Of a stretch of DNA of 64,000 nt, positions 23,300 to 39,594 are shown piece after piece (the stretch's first letter is position 1; every line of letters begins with the position of its first letter). The position numbers and the translations under genes were made by a program. The DNA comes from Floccularia luteovirens. Lineage: Eukaryota > Basidiomycota > Agaricomycetes > Agaricales > Squamanitaceae. The stretch is from the NCBI GenBank assembly GCA_009739215.1, contig VSJF01000004.1:186001-250000 (forward strand), written 5' to 3'. Below the pieces are notes generated by a model. The model made no database searches. It saw only the letters and a program-made list of their open reading frames with translations, and was not told the DNA's origin.

Positions 23300-23762
23300 T
23301 CAATCGTACACTGAGTCAGATATGTTATCAGCGGATCTATATACTCATAAAGATGCATAGAAATTCTCACCATGGACAATACCTGCAAGGAAGCAAAATT
23401 AATCGATTAATGGTTCAGTTTATTGCATGTAATTGATAATGTGTGGTATACAAACCATAGAATAGGGTCCAAACAAGCACAAAAGTGAACATGTTATCTT
23501 GTCCAGGATTAATGAGCTCCGGAATCCCGCCTGGTATATATATTGACGGTTTTCCTCCGCAGTTGATCGTTGCGATGCACACGGACGTAATTACTGTGGA
23601 TAGCAGTAAAAGTGCGAAACCCATCCAGTTTTGAAGACCCAAGACACCAGCGGCTGCACCAGCAAAACAAGCCGAATAGAATTTGACGTTGATCAAAGAG
23701 GAGTTGGCAAGTACATTCGCAGGAAAGATGAGCTGCGCTGCGGCCTCCTGAGACATTGACAT
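23300..23762 (-). CDS. EMC6: ER membrane protein complex subunit 6
   Basis: Small membrane subunit of the EMC insertase in the ER. The main exon encodes about 104 residues: SSLINVKFYSACFAGAAAGV, then two hydrophobic helices (VLGLQNWMGFALLLLSTVIT and NMFTFVLVWTLFYG). The family C-terminus GIVHVYD and stop is recovered only by using two tiny exons, GTATTGTCCATG (23371-23382, 12 nt) and TGTACGATTGA (23300-23310, 11 nt). The result is a protein of about 112 residues, the usual EMC6 length. The start could also be the second Met two residues in. It is divergent from HOM2. Confidence 0.88.
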
Positions 23763-24453
23763 GGTTTTTTTAACCAGAGTCGAAGTCGTTGCTAACGCCC
23801 GTGCTGGCCGTGCGATGATTTGTTTGGGCTAGCTACCGCTGACAAACAGATCCACGTGATAGAGAGTAAAATTCAATTAAAGAATATTTTTATTTAGACA
23901 ACACAACTTTGTATTGGTGCCTTTCTGTGAATCAATCTAAGATTGACCGCTTCAAAGGTTGTGGGGTCGTTTGGCTTGGCTATTGAATGGATTTAAGCCG
24001 TTGTTTGATATGTACTTTTATATTGCTCTGTAAAATTCCCATCGATAAACTTGTGACATTCTCTTATCTTAGTCGGTGAGATGATTCGTCTCCTTTTCAA
24101 ACAGATATTTTATGGTACAGTGCAGAGTAGTGTATCTTGATCATGAGCCTGGCATTTTCCCGTATCTTCCTCTGCCAATCAGTGTGTTTTGAGTTCAAAC
24201 GAGTGAACCCCGTAACCAATGAATACCCCACTTCACACGCCGCGCCTAAAGGAATATGGATAACAGGTAGAAAGATAATCCGATGGGATTTATTAATCTT
24301 TTCGAGGGAGATGGGAGTGTCTTGTGCAACCCCAGACCCAGCTGTATAACCACTGAGGAAATGATATCCCAGTACAGTGTCATCGAATCACGTGGACAAA
24401 TTGAATGACCCTCCTTCATTAATCATTTTGTGTTGTAACGAGCTTGCAATCTG
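23763..24453. promoter_or_regulatory. Divergent intergenic region EMC6 / HOM2
   Basis: The 691 bp between two start codons facing away from each other; both promoters must lie here. No ORF is supported. I saw a TGACTC-like Gcn4 core nowhere clearly placed, so no regulatory claim is made. Confidence 0.35.
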
Positions 24454-25705
24454 ATGGCTTCAATGCACCCGTTAGTGGACTCTGATGGCACGGATAACAA
24501 CAAGATTTCACCAGCAAAATATCCACGGACAAATATACAGGAAGGCAGCCAGGTGAAGGTTGGTATTTTGGGAGCTACAGGTACCGTCGGCCAGCGCTTC
24601 ATCACCCTACTGTCTGCACATACGTGGTTCGTCATCCATGCTTTGGGGGCCTCTCCAAGATCTGTAGGAAAACAGTATGCAAAAGCTGTCAATTGGAAAC
24701 AGACCACGCCTGTTCCTCCTGAAGTTAAAGAAATGATTGTACAGGAGTGCAAGCCCGAACATTTCATGGAATGTTCTGTTATTTTCTCGGGATTAGATGC
24801 AGATGTTGCTGGAGATATAGGTTTGTGATTCTGTTAGGTGTAATATCTAGGACGATAAATCTAATGGCGATACTATGTTAGAGGCAGCCTTTAGAACTGC
24901 AGAGCTTGCTGTCTTTTCTAATGCAAAGAGCTATCGACGGGATCCCCATGTACCACTAATCGTCCCTCTGGTGAATCCATCTCACATGTCCATTATTCCA
25001 CAACAGCGGGCGCTGCATCAGCCAACACTTAAGAAGGGTTTTATTGTCACCAACGCAAACTGCGCTACCACCGGTTATGTCATTCCATTGGCAGCTCTCG
25101 AAAAAGTATTTGGTCCAATTGAGCAGTTACTAGTAACTACCATGCAAGCTATATCCGGTGCTGGATATCCCGGTGTTGCTAGTCTCGACATCATGGACAA
25201 CGTAATTCCATACATCAGTGGCGAAGAAGAAAAAATGGAGTGGGAAACATTAAAAATCTTGGGTGGTATTGTAGAAAATGATGACGGTTTGCAGACTTTT
25301 GACTTCCACTCCCGTCACCCTCTTCGTGTTTCAGCCTCATGTAACCGCGTTCCGGTGATTGATGGCCATACCGAATGCGTGTCAGTGCGCTTTTCACGAC
25401 GCCCACCTCCGAGTCCACAGCAGGTCCGCGAAGCACTCGCGGTATTTACTCCTGATGCGCAAGCACTAGGATGTCCCTCTGCCCCACGACATGCTATCAC
25501 CGTCCATGAAGAGCCAGACAGACCACAACCACGATTGGATCGGTATTACCAGGATGGGGCTGGTGTATCTGTTGGTCGCGTTCGACAGTGTAAGGTGTTA
25601 GATATCAAATTTGTGGTTTTAGCCAACAACGTATCCATCGGAGCTGCGACTAGCAGTATTATCAATGCTGAATTTGCGATTTTGAAGGGATTTATACCTA
25701 GCTAA
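24454..25705 (+). CDS. HOM2: Aspartate-semialdehyde dehydrogenase
   Basis: Reduces L-4-aspartyl phosphate to aspartate semialdehyde with NADPH, the second step to homoserine, methionine and threonine. Exons 24454-24820 and 24882-25705 give 396 residues. Seen: the Rossmann loop [14 protein letters not shown], the substrate segment KSYRRDP then PLVNPSH, the catalytic cysteine in [37 protein letters not shown], and [19 protein letters not shown] at the end. The N-terminus is about 25-30 residues longer than the family core, and a later in-frame start is possible, though no Met lies before VGILG other than those near the beginning. The missing Met supports the given start. The gene is intact. Confidence 0.95.
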
Positions 25706-25986
25706 TTTATTCTAGAAAAGGGGGTGTAACCTTTACCAATGCTGTTTTGTTTCCTCTGTAGTATATATGTACATACTCAGTGTACTGATTTGTTGTAGTT
25801 TCTCGTTATCGTTATCAGATTTAGAGACAAACCTCTATTTTAGGTTAAAATGTTCTTGTACAACATGTCACGGTAGTCATCTTTCGCAATTCTTGGTCCC
25901 GCATCTTCAACCTTATACTTGAGACGTTCACAAACTGATATAATACCATATATCTAATCCTTTGCAACATTGTATTCACTGTGTTC

Positions 25987-27251
25987 ATGGCGTCTTCAAA
26001 GATTCGAACGACGGCAAAACCTGAACCAACCTCACTGTCTCAAGAAGCCCAAGAAGCTCAAAAAGCTGTACAAGCCTCTATTTTCCAACGGCTTCGTCCA
26101 CGCGTATACCTAGAGCGTTTCATAGCAGAGAACTTGAGACCCGATGGAAGATATTTTGATACGTGGAGAGATGTTTCCTTAAACGTAGGTGAGTAAGTTA
26201 AGGTTCTTCTGATACAACAAGCGTCTCCTGTAGGAAAAAAAAAACCAATCATTCGAAACTCAACCTCATTGGTCTAGGTTCCATATCAACAGCAAACGGT
26301 TCCGCGCTCGTTCGCTTGGGCGATACAACGGTAGTATGCGGTGTTAAAGCCGAAATCGCAGAACCAGAATTAGACCGAGATTTAGAGGGTTTCTTGGGTG
26401 AGTCATTCTGAACTCGGTCAACAAAGAAATCGGCACTTAGTGTGGGACACCGTCTAGTCCCTAATCTTGACCTACCAGCGCTGTGTTCCCCCAAATTTAA
26501 ACCCGGTCCTCCCACAGAAGAAGCACAAGTACTGTCAGATCGTATCAACGCCGTTCTCGTCGCGTGAGTGGAAGTTTTTATATGAGCCTTACCTTTCCAC
26601 GAATCTTTCGTTACCTGATGGAGTCTCTTTGACACTGTATGTACGCCACAGTTCTGGAATAATCTCCCTGCGATCTTTATGTATTCACCCTGGCAAGGCC
26701 GCATGGGTTCTCTATGTTGATGCTACCTGTATTAACTATGACGGAAATGCTTTCGACGCCACTCTATTAGCGATGGTAGCTGCCTTAAAGAATAGTGTGT
26801 ACAAAAGTTTTATCACCGATTTCCGCCTGTTCATCTCCACTGATATGCTACATTCCATAGCACGCCTCCCAAAAGCGATGTTTAACGAGGAAACCGGTCA
26901 GACGATCTGTTCCCGCAATATCACGCTCCCTTTACAGCTCGGCAGATGTCCTATCTCAATGACTTTCGGTCTATTTGACTCGTAAGCTGTTTCAGAAAAC
27001 CCCTCTCTCATGTGGCTCCATTCTTATTTCTTCTATATCTAAGGACGCATATCCTCGTAGATCCGACGGCATTTGAGGAACCTCTTCTTGAGACTACTGT
27101 ATCGGTCACACTTGGGGAGGAAAATGATATAATTTTAGTATCCCAAGCGGGACCTGGAGCGGCTGGAACACAGGATAGTCTCCTTTCGTGTATCTCAGCG
27201 GCGAAATTACGCAATGAAAAGTTGAGAGATCAACTGTTCAGTGATACATAA
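25987..27251 (+). CDS. RRP43: Exosome core subunit Rrp43
   Basis: RNase PH-like subunit (EXOSC8 type) of the nine-subunit RNA exosome ring; catalytically inert in eukaryotes. Exons give FIAENLRPDGRYFDTWRDVS, then NVGSISTANGSALVRLGDTT, VVCGVKAEIAEPELDRD, FLVPNLDLPALCSPKFKPGP, then PGKAAWVLYVDATCINYDGN, ALLAM-type helix TLLAMVAALKN, and FDSSRTHILVDPTAFEEP with the C-terminal helix SCISAAKLRNEKLRDQL. VPNLDLPALCSPKFKPGPP marks Rrp43 rather than Rrp45 or Rrp42. About six exons. A GTG two codons upstream is in frame, but the ATG at 25987 is preferred. Confidence 0.93.
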
Positions 27252-27429
27252 GTTGAGCCATCCATATTTATATTTTTCCGTTGCAATGATTCAAATTATA
27301 TACTGCCACAATAAGTTTATAGACGCTAATTACGAAAAGACCACGAGTTACCGTGTTTACTTGTACGTATTGATTTTGAAATGATTTATTTTACCATTCT
27401 CCTGAGTACTGCTAGGGAATTGGAACTGA

Positions 27430-32282
<4,853 letters not shown>

Positions 32283-32730
32283 AATTAACGCGTTTCGGAC
32301 GTTGATGTGACGATATAAATCATAAAGGACGCGTCAATAAATTGACGCGCAGAGACAAATAGTTTGGCTTTGCTTGGACTCGTAATTATTTTCCCAGGCT
32401 GAAAATGTTGATTTTAATTGAATTTAATAGATCTCGGAAATAAAAGTGCGCAATGCATATATACAAAATTCAGGCCTTCCCATGAAGTCTCCCTGCATCC
32501 TTGCATATCATGGACATGCAAAACAGTACCGAATGGTTGCTGATATTGTACTATACGGTTTATTTGGTTCACCTTCTGAAATTAACAAATCGTGCTCATC
32601 CCACGTGTATTGAAATCTACAAGTGGGCAGAACATGACGTTCTTGTGGAACTGTCAAAGAAGCCATCAAAATATATTCTCTACATTTCCAGCACTAGTAC
32701 TTGTAATGAAATCTTTCATTCTCGTCAGAC

Positions 32731-33475
32731 ATGTCTCATATCACTGGCAATGCGTCTGATGAAATTAAGCGCACTCTTCAGAATCCTGGAGAGTTCTACC
32801 AAGCCTTGTCGAGTACACCCCAGAACCCGTTTGGAGAGGCTATTATACATCGCTTCAGAGTCACGGAAATCTCAGTAGACCAGACAAAAGAGGAGCCACA
32901 GAAATTGGAGGGACGTGTTGTGATGGAGACTAGAGTTGCTGAAGGTTTGTTCATCCACCTCGATATATGTTGTACACACCTTGGCTATTCCTGTCAGATA
33001 TGCTCAATGGACTTGGGTCCATGCATGGAGGTTGTGCGGCGTTTCTTATTGATATGTATATCATCTTACATTTCGGTAGTATCTGGTTAATCACTATTAT
33101 GAAGGGGTTCATATCTCGCCCTCACAGCACTCAGCATGACAAGTACTGGTGAAATTCACCTTACTGTATCCCAATCATTGGATATCATATTTCATTCCCC
33201 TGCCGATCTGTGGGTATCCTTGAAATGTAGATCATATAAGCGTCACACATGGATGATCCAGGGGCGATACTATACGTCTTGTAAACACTACACTTATGCT
33301 CGGCGCCCTTGCACATTCCGTGCGAACTGAAGTTAGTAAAAGTCATCGCCATTTATCCACGTATAAACTAAATCAATTTTATTTTCAGATTTGGAACGTC
33401 ACTCATTATCGTCTTGTCGCGTCTGGTGTACACATTAAGATGTCTTCATCTAATCTCCCGAAGACAAGACTATAA
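32731..33475 (+). CDS. HotDog-fold thioesterase-like protein, copy 1
   Basis: PaaI/THEM2-type HotDog protein, likely an acyl-CoA thioesterase. Spliced, it reads MSHITGNASDEIKRTLQNPG, FRVTEISVDQTKEEPQKLEG, a tight HotDog helix with GLGSMHGGCAAFLIDMGS, then SQSLDIIFHSPADLGDTIRL and WNVTHYRLVASGVHIKM. The HGG motif and the acidic Asp at the helix end that carry catalysis in THEM2-like enzymes are present. Five exons: one intron ends in AAG, and the intron at 33332-33388 lies exactly before IWNV. The C-terminus is KTRL. Copies at 33851 and 38831 are close relatives, so the family has expanded locally. It is head-to-head with SMC5, 448 bp away. The substrate is unknown. Confidence 0.85.
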
Positions 33476-33850
33476 CTTGAGACTTTCCGTATGGAAGGGA
33501 TTGGGATATTGTCGTTGCTGGCATCATCCACAAGAGCAACAAAAAGGCTTTAATAAGCTATTGATAAATACCCCAAGTTGATTCAGTGTGAGGTAACTCC
33601 GTAGTAGTGTGTCCAAACCCGAATATGAAGTTAAGTCTGCAACGTGAGGTATATAACTTACCTTGAATACGTTCCCTTCATCGTCCTAAACCGGCAATTC
33701 AACGCCGACGAGCCGGAAGCTCTTGAGCTAACCACGTATAACCTTATGGGAAAAATATATACGGTACCATCTAACTAGTAACGATCTTTTGCCAAAACCC
33801 ACGTATCATTTTATTTCTCTCCCTTTCATTTTATATATTTTAGTGTCAGT

Positions 33851-34625
33851 ATGCCTCAAGAGAACGTAGATGTCAGCCACATTGCAGGAAACGTCTCTGA
33901 TGAGATCAAGCGCAAACTTTCCAATCCAGGAGAGTTCTACAAGAAACTCCTGAAGACGTCTAGGACCGTCTTTGGGGAGTCGATACATCGCCGTCTCAGA
34001 GTTACAGAGCTTTCAGTATATGGTAAAGCAGAAGAGCCGCGAAAATTAGAAGGACGTGCTGTATTAGAAACAGAGGTAGCCGAAGGTGCGTTCTTGTCCA
34101 ACCCTACTGTCGAGAAGCTAACTTCTGTTCATCGAAGACATGGCAAACGGAGGTGGGAATATACATGGAGGATGCATAGCACATTTGGTCGACATGTTCG
34201 TTCAATATCGGCTAGTTCATCATGATTTAACCTAATCACATTACCCAGTTGTTCGTCACTCGCAGTCACAACGTTAAATCTTGCAAGCACTGGTCGCACC
34301 GATGCCAGTGTATCACAATCCCTGAATATTGTGTACCACTCTCCAGCAGGATTGTGCGTAGTGGCTTTTTCTCATAGTTATTAAAGGCCATTCTTAGAAT
34401 GTACCAACTAACAGGGGTGATACCATTCGCATTGTAAATACAACCCTTACTCTTGGTTCCCGTGCACTCTCTGCACGGACGGAGGTATGCCACTGTAATT
34501 CCTCATAGAAACCAGATTTTTTTAAAACCACCTCCTAGATCTGGAATGTTACCCACCATCGCCTCGTTGCATCGGGTGTCCACATTAAAATGGCCCCTTC
34601 CCCGGCCCCTAAAGCAGGATTGTAG
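33851..34625 (+). CDS. HotDog-fold thioesterase-like protein, copy 2
   Basis: Next to copy 1 and the same strand, 375 bp apart, so probably a tandem duplicate. Spliced sequence: DVSHIAGNVSDEIKRKLSNP, SIHRRLRVTELSVYGKAEEP, DMANGGGNIHGGCIAHLVDM, SQSLNIVYHSPAGLGDTIRI, WNVTHHRLVASGVHIKM. The HGG motif is intact. Intron positions match copy 1, including the one before IWNV (34485-34538). Differences are concentrated at the N-terminus and the last ten residues. It ends PKAGL. Both copies look functional, with no stop or frame break. Confidence 0.85.
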
Positions 34626-35369
34626 TTTGATAACTAGCCCACTCTGACCGAGAATTTCCTTCGCATGGGCCTAGTAGGCTAGTATTACTGACACCATACT
34701 TACAGGTTTTTGATTCCATATATATCCCAAGATGATATTTATTGTACGTAAATGAAGTGTTCACACTCGTTGTACAGCTTATTTGTTGCATATAAAAGTT
34801 GTCGGATTTTCAAATCACATCTCACAAAAGATTGTCTTTTGTATCTCAGATCACAGGAGAATAGTGGCTCTTCTTTAATTGGGTAAAATCCTAATGTGCT
34901 CAGGATATAAATTCATAAAACTGTACAAGGTTCCCCGGAGTTGAAATAAGGTCAATCATCAATTCCAGTCATCGGACCCAAGCCTCTCCTTATCAGAGTC
35001 ATCCTGGAAATAATTCCTCGATCAAAACGGACGTCAGTCAATCCTCCTGAGCTTGATGCATGGTACCTAATGTCAGTATTCTTACAGTACTTGTACAAGT
35101 TACGTTGCCAAGTATAGCTTTTACCTCATTAGGTTCCAACAAGAGAGTGGGTTGACCAATTCCAAGCCAATCTGTAACCCAATTGACGGACCTTGCTTAA
35201 CTAGTCGATTGACAGTCCAACATTACGGACCGATGCATCCGGAAGAATTCATTCTCTGTTTGAGATCTATATGACACTACGGATCCATGAATTTAGTACC
35301 GGACGTTTACATCGGCCGCCTTAAGATCGGGGCGGGTTTCAAAAATTCGGCACTTCGGCTGACTCTCAA
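34626..35369. other. Intergenic region
   Basis: 744 bp with no supported coding sequence between the second HotDog gene and the cyclin gene. Confidence 0.4.
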
Positions 35370-35942
35370 ATGTCCTCAGACTTTGCAAGTACTTGTGCAT
35401 CAGAGGCTCTTGTGCATATTATATATTACCAATTACATCAGTTCGTGCTCCCTCAACCCACCTCCATGATTCCCCCATCTTCTACCAAACGATTCTGGGA
35501 CTACGAACACATTGCATATCTTTGCACTTTATACATGACTGAACTATTTGGTTCTGGACTACCCTCACCATCAGTATGGCAAAGCGATTTCAGTTTTTAT
35601 GTCGGATGCATTCTTCTTCAGTCCGACGCAGGTGACACAGTCGCTTTCGGGGCTCTTAACCTGCTACACCGTTACAAAGAACGTAGACCTACCACAGTTT
35701 TGCATGAGGACGAACCACACCGTCTCTTTCTAGCCGCATACATTGTCTCATTCAAGGTTTTGACTGATAGATCTCTGTCAATGGAGAAATGGAGAAATAT
35801 CGCGCTGAGAAAGTTTGCCGTCTCAGATATTGCAAAAATGGAACGCGACTTTTGTGACGTCCTTGATTGGAACTTAGACATGGATCCGGTCACTATAGAC
35901 TGGTTCCAGGTTGTCGCCGGTGCAACTCTTCCAATGAGGTAA
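35370..35942 (+). CDS. Cyclin-box protein (PCL/PHO80-like)
   Basis: Single-exon cyclin-box protein of 190 residues. It contains SEALVHIIYYQLHQFV as an N-terminal helix, then VGCILLQSDAGDTVAFGALN, HRLFLAAYIVSFKVLTDRSL with the helix 3 motif common in cyclins, WRNIALRKFAVSDIAKMERD, and DVLDWNLDMDPVTIDWFQVV. This order matches the short basidiomycete cyclins related to Pho80/Pcl. A possible small second exon lies at 36001-36093, but an intron from 35943 would still leave AGG TAA at the join, so the stop is the same either way. Partner kinase unknown, most likely a Pho85-type CDK. Confidence 0.8.
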   Translation: MSSDFASTCASEALVHIIYYQLHQFVLPQPTSMIPPSSTKRFWDYEHIAYLCTLYMTELFGSGLPSPSVWQSDFSFYVGCILLQSDAGDTVAFGALNLLHRYKERRPTTVLHEDEPHRLFLAAYIVSFKVLTDRSLSMEKWRNIALRKFAVSDIAKMERDFCDVLDWNLDMDPVTIDWFQVVAGATLPMR

Positions 35943-37374
35943 GAGGTTACAATTTATTCTACATAGCTGAAACTCATTCCTTGACTTCTCCCATCCACAG
36001 GTAAAACCATACGCAAGCTGCATGGAGTACCACAGCTGCAGCCCCCTCATTTTGGAACCAAAGAGCTTAGTATCTTCCATGTTTAAGCCATGGTACGTAT
36101 GGTTTTTGCTTTCTTGTTTTTAACTCACCAAGAACATGCGAGCTAGATATTCCGAAGTTTCTCTATCTCCTATTTATTAAATAATACAACTATGCTACGT
36201 AAGTAGCATGTAATGTACACAACTCCTCAATTAAGTTATGTACATACTGTAATGCACCAATTATAAATATGTTCATTGTCCCTGCCGATCATATGATCAC
36301 CACGTTTTTTTGAAATACAGACACAACGTGAAGACGCTTTCGCCAGTGTCGGCGTAGGTAAATTAGCATGGTGGAAATGTGGAAGTGGTATAATTTGTAA
36401 AGTTGAACTCGGAAGAGCGGAGGTATGATCACTCATATGCCTACTCCTGCATTGACTTTTTACAAGGATATAATACACTATCATGGGCGGACCGCAAGTC
36501 ACTGACCCTCCTCATGAAGTGCGATAGTATAACCCTCAAGAACTGTCAACCTACACAATATAACTTTCCACTCTTCAAGTAAGAGTTGATGAGGCCACTG
36601 AATACGCAGCTGTTTGGTGGAATCCAAACCTGGACATCTCATCGTCAAGCCATGATCGTTATCTGGAGGGCGAAATTCATATTTCAAGCCGTGATCATCC
36701 ATCATGCAGTTTAGTTGTGTTCTTAGTAGACGTAGGACTTGATTGTTGTTTCGTTCATCAACAAATGCTGATAAGTTTGCTTTATGCAGTACACGGTGGG
36801 ATGATGATGCCCATACATTACCCATTATTCATTCCTCAGTCTCCAAAAGAGCCAATATTTTTGTACCCGTTGGAAATTGCAGAGCGGTCCACTTCCGAAA
36901 TCATATGCCCCTCGCAATCTGGACTTACATCACCAGCGGGATGATCATCTCGATAGGTAAACAGTAATAAGGATCCGAACAAAAGATCTTATCCTGTTCG
37001 AATGCTAAAGCAACGCGAGAGGCTTGATTACTAATCTAGAGAAGTTAAGCTAACTTCAGGAGGTGGGGGTGCAGAAGGGAGAAGGAACGTAGGGTGCATC
37101 AGGACGCTAATGGTGTATGTGTTGTGGTATATGTTGGGAGGCTGCAGTAGGTCATTGGGTTAGTGGTTCCTGAGGGGAGTATCAAAACTATCGCTTGGAG
37201 GAGCAATTGTAGTTAAAGATCCCTTTATAACCCTGTATATTTATATATTTTCCCGATAACCAAGATAAACAGGACAACCAAAATATTCCAATATGTCATG
37301 TCGGGATTAACCATAACTTGTAATAGATATGTAGCGGCCAATAAAATTATAATAACGAACATACCAGTCAGGTA
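35943..37374. other. Gene-poor stretch, about 1.4 kb
   Basis: On the minus strand, 36499-36825 has an open frame of 108 codons with an upstream extension near 36960 (GHMISEVDRSAISNGYKNIG). The frames do not join by clear splice sites and I recognise no domain. It might be a decayed gene. Nothing else seen. Confidence 0.35.
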
Positions 37375-38556
37375 TTAGTTAGTTTTAGGGAGAGAGCTTG
37401 AAGAATCTCCTCCCACAATGTCTGCCCCTGGCAGCAACCAACGGAAAGTAATACTCAGTCTGACACCTCGTTTGATCCATTCTCCAGGGGACTCAGAGAG
37501 GTCGGGTTCTCCAGCAGTGTCCGGGCCATGATTGACAGTGCGAGTAACATAGTCTTCCATATTTTTCTCGATACCATGGGTCCAGAGATATCTGGCTTCC
37601 TCTGAAAGAACAATGACACTCCCTTCTGGGAGATACAAGTCCCATCGTTTTGGCTTCTCTTGGTTCAGCTCATGACTTTTTCCATCTCCTTCGTCTCCAG
37701 TTTCGTCAGGAGAGACCTTGTCGAATCTCATCACGCATCCACTCCCGAAGCTAACACCAATAATCCCATCTCCAAATCTACCAAGTAGGTCGACGTGTGA
37801 AGAGATGCCTTCTCCAGGTTGGTATAGGTTTATGATGGCTTGTCTCGCTTGTGTCGGTGCCTCTGGAAACAACAGGCGATATGTTTCACGTGGTAGGATC
37901 GGTAGCAGTAAATTAGACAGTATGGAGAGAAGTTCAACCAATGGTAGAGGGAGGCCTATTATCGATCGAGAATGCGCGCTGGAATGGGATTCGGATTGGT
38001 CGAAACGACCGAATAGCATGACTTGATTCGCACCAGGTGTTTGGAAGTAGGTCTCGAAGCAATAGGACTTCATTTTATCCATGATCACCTTTGGGAGCTG
38101 TAATGATGGAGAAAAAAATAGTCCAGGAATTGGTGGTGCAGTCCGTATAGCCAGGCTCGTTGGAGTCGATGTTCTAGCATAGCCGCCCGATGAGCTGGCA
38201 ATTGTTGAAGTCGTTGATTGGCTCCCAGTACAAGGTTCATCGAACAAAGAATCAAAACCGGACGTCTCTGAGAAGAGCGAAGAGAACGAGTCGGTAAATG
38301 AACCATGGGAATCATCATCTCCAGCAGGTGGGTGTTGACCAGAATTTAGTAATGAAGGAATTTCAATATGAAGCCGTTTGCGATGTCGGGTATTTGTGTT
38401 TTCTGGGTTAGGGATAGGGGTGCTAGTGCTCCCGCATTTTTCTTGTAGATGTGACTCCTTGGAATCTTCGTGTTTTCTTTTTCCCAGAGCTCTGCTGCTC
38501 ATCGAAGTTGGTTCCGACACTGTTGTTGCCATGGCCGCACAACAACAATCCTTCAA
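37375..38556 (-). CDS. AlkB-like 2-oxoglutarate/Fe(II) dioxygenase
   Basis: A 2OG-Fe(II) oxygenase of the AlkB superfamily, which repair alkylated DNA/RNA or act on tRNA or protein. The 393-residue single-exon frame has a low-complexity 130-residue N-terminus, then the jelly-roll core: AIINLYQPGEGISSHVDLLG with the iron motif H-x-D, FGDGIIGVSFGSGCVMRFDK, YLPEGSVIVLSEEARYLWTHG with the distal histidine, and RGVRLSITFRWLLPG with the 2OG-binding arginine. All three iron ligands and the arginine are present, so activity is plausible. An insertion of about 25 acidic/polar residues lies between the core strands. A second Met eight residues into the ORF (MATTVSEP) could be the start. Head-to-head with HotDog copy 3, 274 bp away. 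Subfamily not decided. Confidence 0.85.
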   Translation of the reverse strand: MKDCCCAAMATTVSEPTSMSSRALGKRKHEDSKESHLQEKCGSTSTPIPNPENTNTRHRKRLHIEIPSLLNSGQHPPAGDDDSHGSFTDSFSSLFSETSGFDSLFDEPCTGSQSTTSTIASSSGGYARTSTPTSLAIRTAPPIPGLFFSPSLQLPKVIMDKMKSYCFETYFQTPGANQVMLFGRFDQSESHSSAHSRSIIGLPLPLVELLSILSNLLLPILPRETYRLLFPEAPTQARQAIINLYQPGEGISSHVDLLGRFGDGIIGVSFGSGCVMRFDKVSPDETGDEGDGKSHELNQEKPKRWDLYLPEGSVIVLSEEARYLWTHGIEKNMEDYVTRTVNHGPDTAGEPDLSESPGEWIKRGVRLSITFRWLLPGADIVGGDSSSSLPKTN

Positions 38557-38830
38557 CTATTCAGACCTCACTCTATTCTGTGTTACAATTAAAGATCTAT
38601 TAAATTAACACATACCAGCTATGTGATTTGGGGAAAGAAGTATGGAACAATGGGAATCCCTCACTATAGATAATTGAACAGTGTGGGTGATTATGGGCGC
38701 TTAGAATCAATCATCCACATTTGGAAGATTGATCGGTATATGATCGTATCCGGTCCGGTAAAAAATCATTCCCGAAAACCATTTTGTAAGCTCGTCACTT
38801 ATTCTAATATTCAATCTAGCCAAGTCATAA

Positions 38831-39594
38831 ATGTCGAATCCAAACAGTTCCTTTGACGATATCTCACACATAAAGGGGAATGTCAGTGATGATATCAAAC
38901 ATCTTCTATGCAATCCAGGACGAATATTTGGTCCGCGATTCAAACGTCGTTCGGACGGCTTGATATTTGGTCAATCTGTACATGAGAGGCTTCGCGTCGT
39001 TGAGATTTCTGTAAACAAGAAATTAGAAGAGCCGAGTAAAATGGAGGGTCGAGTTGTGATGGAGATTGAAATGACAGAAGGTGAGTGACGTTTGTTATGA
39101 AGAGAGGGGGTTGATTTGCGTTTGATAAGAATGTAATTAATTCCTTGTTTGGCGTACTAGATATGGCAAACGCTGGTGGTAAAATACATGGAGGCTGTTC
39201 AGCATTCATAATTGACATGTGCGTTCAGTAATCTTTTCCGGACATGTTAACTTTCATTTACACGAAACTACACGTAGATGTTCAACACTTGCGTTGGCAG
39301 CGATTAACATGGCAACGACTGGGAAACCGTTCTTTGGTGTATCACATTCACTGAACCTCACTTATCACTCACCTGCAGACATGTGCGTATAGTCACCCAG
39401 TTCTTAGTGTACCAATTTTACACTTGTGTTACAGAGGCGACCTTCTGAGAGTGGTAAATACCAGCGTGTCTTCAGGGTCTCGAACTCACACTGCAAGATC
39501 CGAAATATGGAATGTAACAAAACGCCGCATAGTCACATCAGGAACGCATACGAAGATGGAAGCCTCTGCGGATCCAGTAAAAGCGAAAATTTAG
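38831..39594 (+). CDS. HotDog-fold thioesterase-like protein, copy 3
   Basis: Third plus-strand HotDog copy. Spliced it gives SFDDISHIKGNVSDDIKHLL, VHERLRVVEISVNKKLEEPS, DMANAGGKIHGGCSAFIIDM, CSTLALAAINMATTGKPFFG, SHSLNLTYHSPAD, GDLLRVVNTSVSSGSRTH and SEIWNVTKRRIVTSGTHTKM. The catalytic HGG is intact. Unlike copies 1, 2 and 4 it has no intron before IWNV (39504/39505), so this intron was lost here. It ends in AKI, which resembles a weak peroxisomal PTS1 signal, but that is only a note. Divergent from the AlkB gene. Confidence 0.85.

Noticed and set aside
36236..36825. Minus-strand frames of 88 and 108 codons
   Set aside because: They cannot be joined into a coherent gene and carry no recognisable domain; mentioned only as a possible relic.
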